Under the pieces are notes generated by a model. That model searched no databases and was not told the DNA's origin. It saw nothing but the letters and a program-made list of their open reading frames with translations. From assembly GCF_022581195.2 (NCBI RefSeq), contig NC_061454.1, positions 620,001 through 684,000 of the forward strand: a stretch of 64,000 bases of DNA. Direction: 5' to 3'. A program made the position numbers and the translations under genes. How positions within the stretch are numbered: position 1 is the stretch's first letter; every line of letters starts with the position of its first letter. The DNA comes from Helicoverpa zea (taxonomy: Eukaryota > Arthropoda > Insecta > Lepidoptera > Noctuidae). Below, in pieces: positions 63,393-64,000 of the stretch.

Positions 63393-64000
63393 GTGAGTGA
63401 CTTTGTAGTTCGAGCTTTGAATCATAGATGGCGTTGTTTTCAATGTTTACTTTTTAGGTGATGTGTATATTGTCAGCGACGACGTTTTCACTGGATTTAT
63501 ACGATAAAAATGAGTTATTTGATAGGATATTTTTTTTTTTACATTTACAGTGTTCAAAGTTTACTTTGCAATAGACAAATAGTTTAAGGTTCTAACTATG
63601 GAACAACCGTAGCATATTGTGAAAACACACAACAAAAGTGGAAACACGAAATGATAAAAAAACCAAAAAGTTCTATTCTTCAGTTTTATAAAGCCCTAGA
63701 ATCCATATTTACATAACCCAGCACAGGGTTAAGGCACGCACTTAGCGCACGTAACCTAGGGCTAGGCTCAGTCTGTACAAACTTGCAGGGCTAGTACCAC
63801 GCGCACTACAATTTGCGTAATTTGAAAACTGCTCCGAACATGCCCTTGTGGGTCTCAACATTTATAGGCTAAGATGTGGTTAAGATATATAATAAATTAT
63901 TATAAAAAGGTAAACATCTTAGAGGTACTTTGATTTCAAATTGAAGAATATTTTTTACTCGACTGATGAAGAAGGGTTTCGTTTTTTGGTGTCAATTTTA
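63393..64000. other. Laminin intron, continues past window
   Basis: AT-rich; no exon recognised. At least one further LE exon must follow, because exon 17 ends inside an LE repeat in phase 1. Confidence 0.5.

Noticed and set aside
61551..62133. 142- and 188-codon plus-strand ORFs
   Set aside because: One is laminin exon 15 extended into intron sequence on both sides, the other an out-of-frame shadow of it.
62278..62549. Three overlapping minus-strand ORFs
   Set aside because: Reverse-strand shadows of the GC-rich laminin exon 16.

Overview
The window reads as animal nuclear DNA, most likely from a moth or butterfly (Lepidoptera). Support: AT-rich introns with GC-rich exons, GT-AG splicing, and several interspersed repeat families that I recall as common in lepidopteran genomes. 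Examples are the CCGACTTCCC..GGAGGAGG family, the GGGTTCCGT..GGAACCC family, the CCGACCCCAACATAGTTGGG family and tRNA-derived SINEs. No bacterial operon, rRNA or CRISPR array is visible.

The backbone is one large plus-strand gene for a laminin alpha chain. Seventeen exons between 16724 and 63392 join in perfect phase (2796 coding bases). They encode the LN domain, about 4.5 LE (laminin EGF-like) repeats, a laminin IV (L4) module and a second run of LE repeats that continues past the window. LN + 4.5 LE + L4 fits the alpha-1/2 class (Drosophila wing blister). The signal-peptide exon is not securely found; a small candidate exon lies at 11400-11447.

The 1-16.7 kb region holds no secure gene, only repeats, MITE-like inverted repeats and LINE/SINE scraps. 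The 27.9 kb intron between exons 2 and 3 (18476-46418) is the richest part. It holds (i) a complete, apparently very young errantivirus-type LTR retrotransposon (18530-26678; identical 399-bp LTRs, CCAT target duplication, gag, pol and a spliced env); (ii) a tandem segmental duplication (about 28816-31962 and 33018-36577), each copy carrying an intact hAT-transposase-derived ORF that has lost catalytic residues; (iii) a probable two-exon gene on the opposite strand (43209 to 40018) for a 141-residue single-pass membrane protein; and (iv) foldback elements and SINEs.

The 46.4-63.4 kb part is the exon-dense laminin section. A 5'-truncated LINE (about 47738-50241) abuts the donor of exon 5. A Harbinger-like MITE, a pogo/Tigger-like deletion derivative with 22-bp terminal inverted repeats, and repeat fragments that seem to supply pyrimidine tracts to two laminin acceptors are also present.

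The most interesting signals are in the errantivirus. The gag/pol overlap has a T TTA AAC slippery heptamer followed 3 nt later by a stem-loop. In the 5' leader, a short upstream ORF ends inside a splice donor, so the same ATG can open a short uORF (unspliced) or start env (spliced). The decayed hAT-like twin genes and the nested antisense membrane-protein gene also deserve attention.
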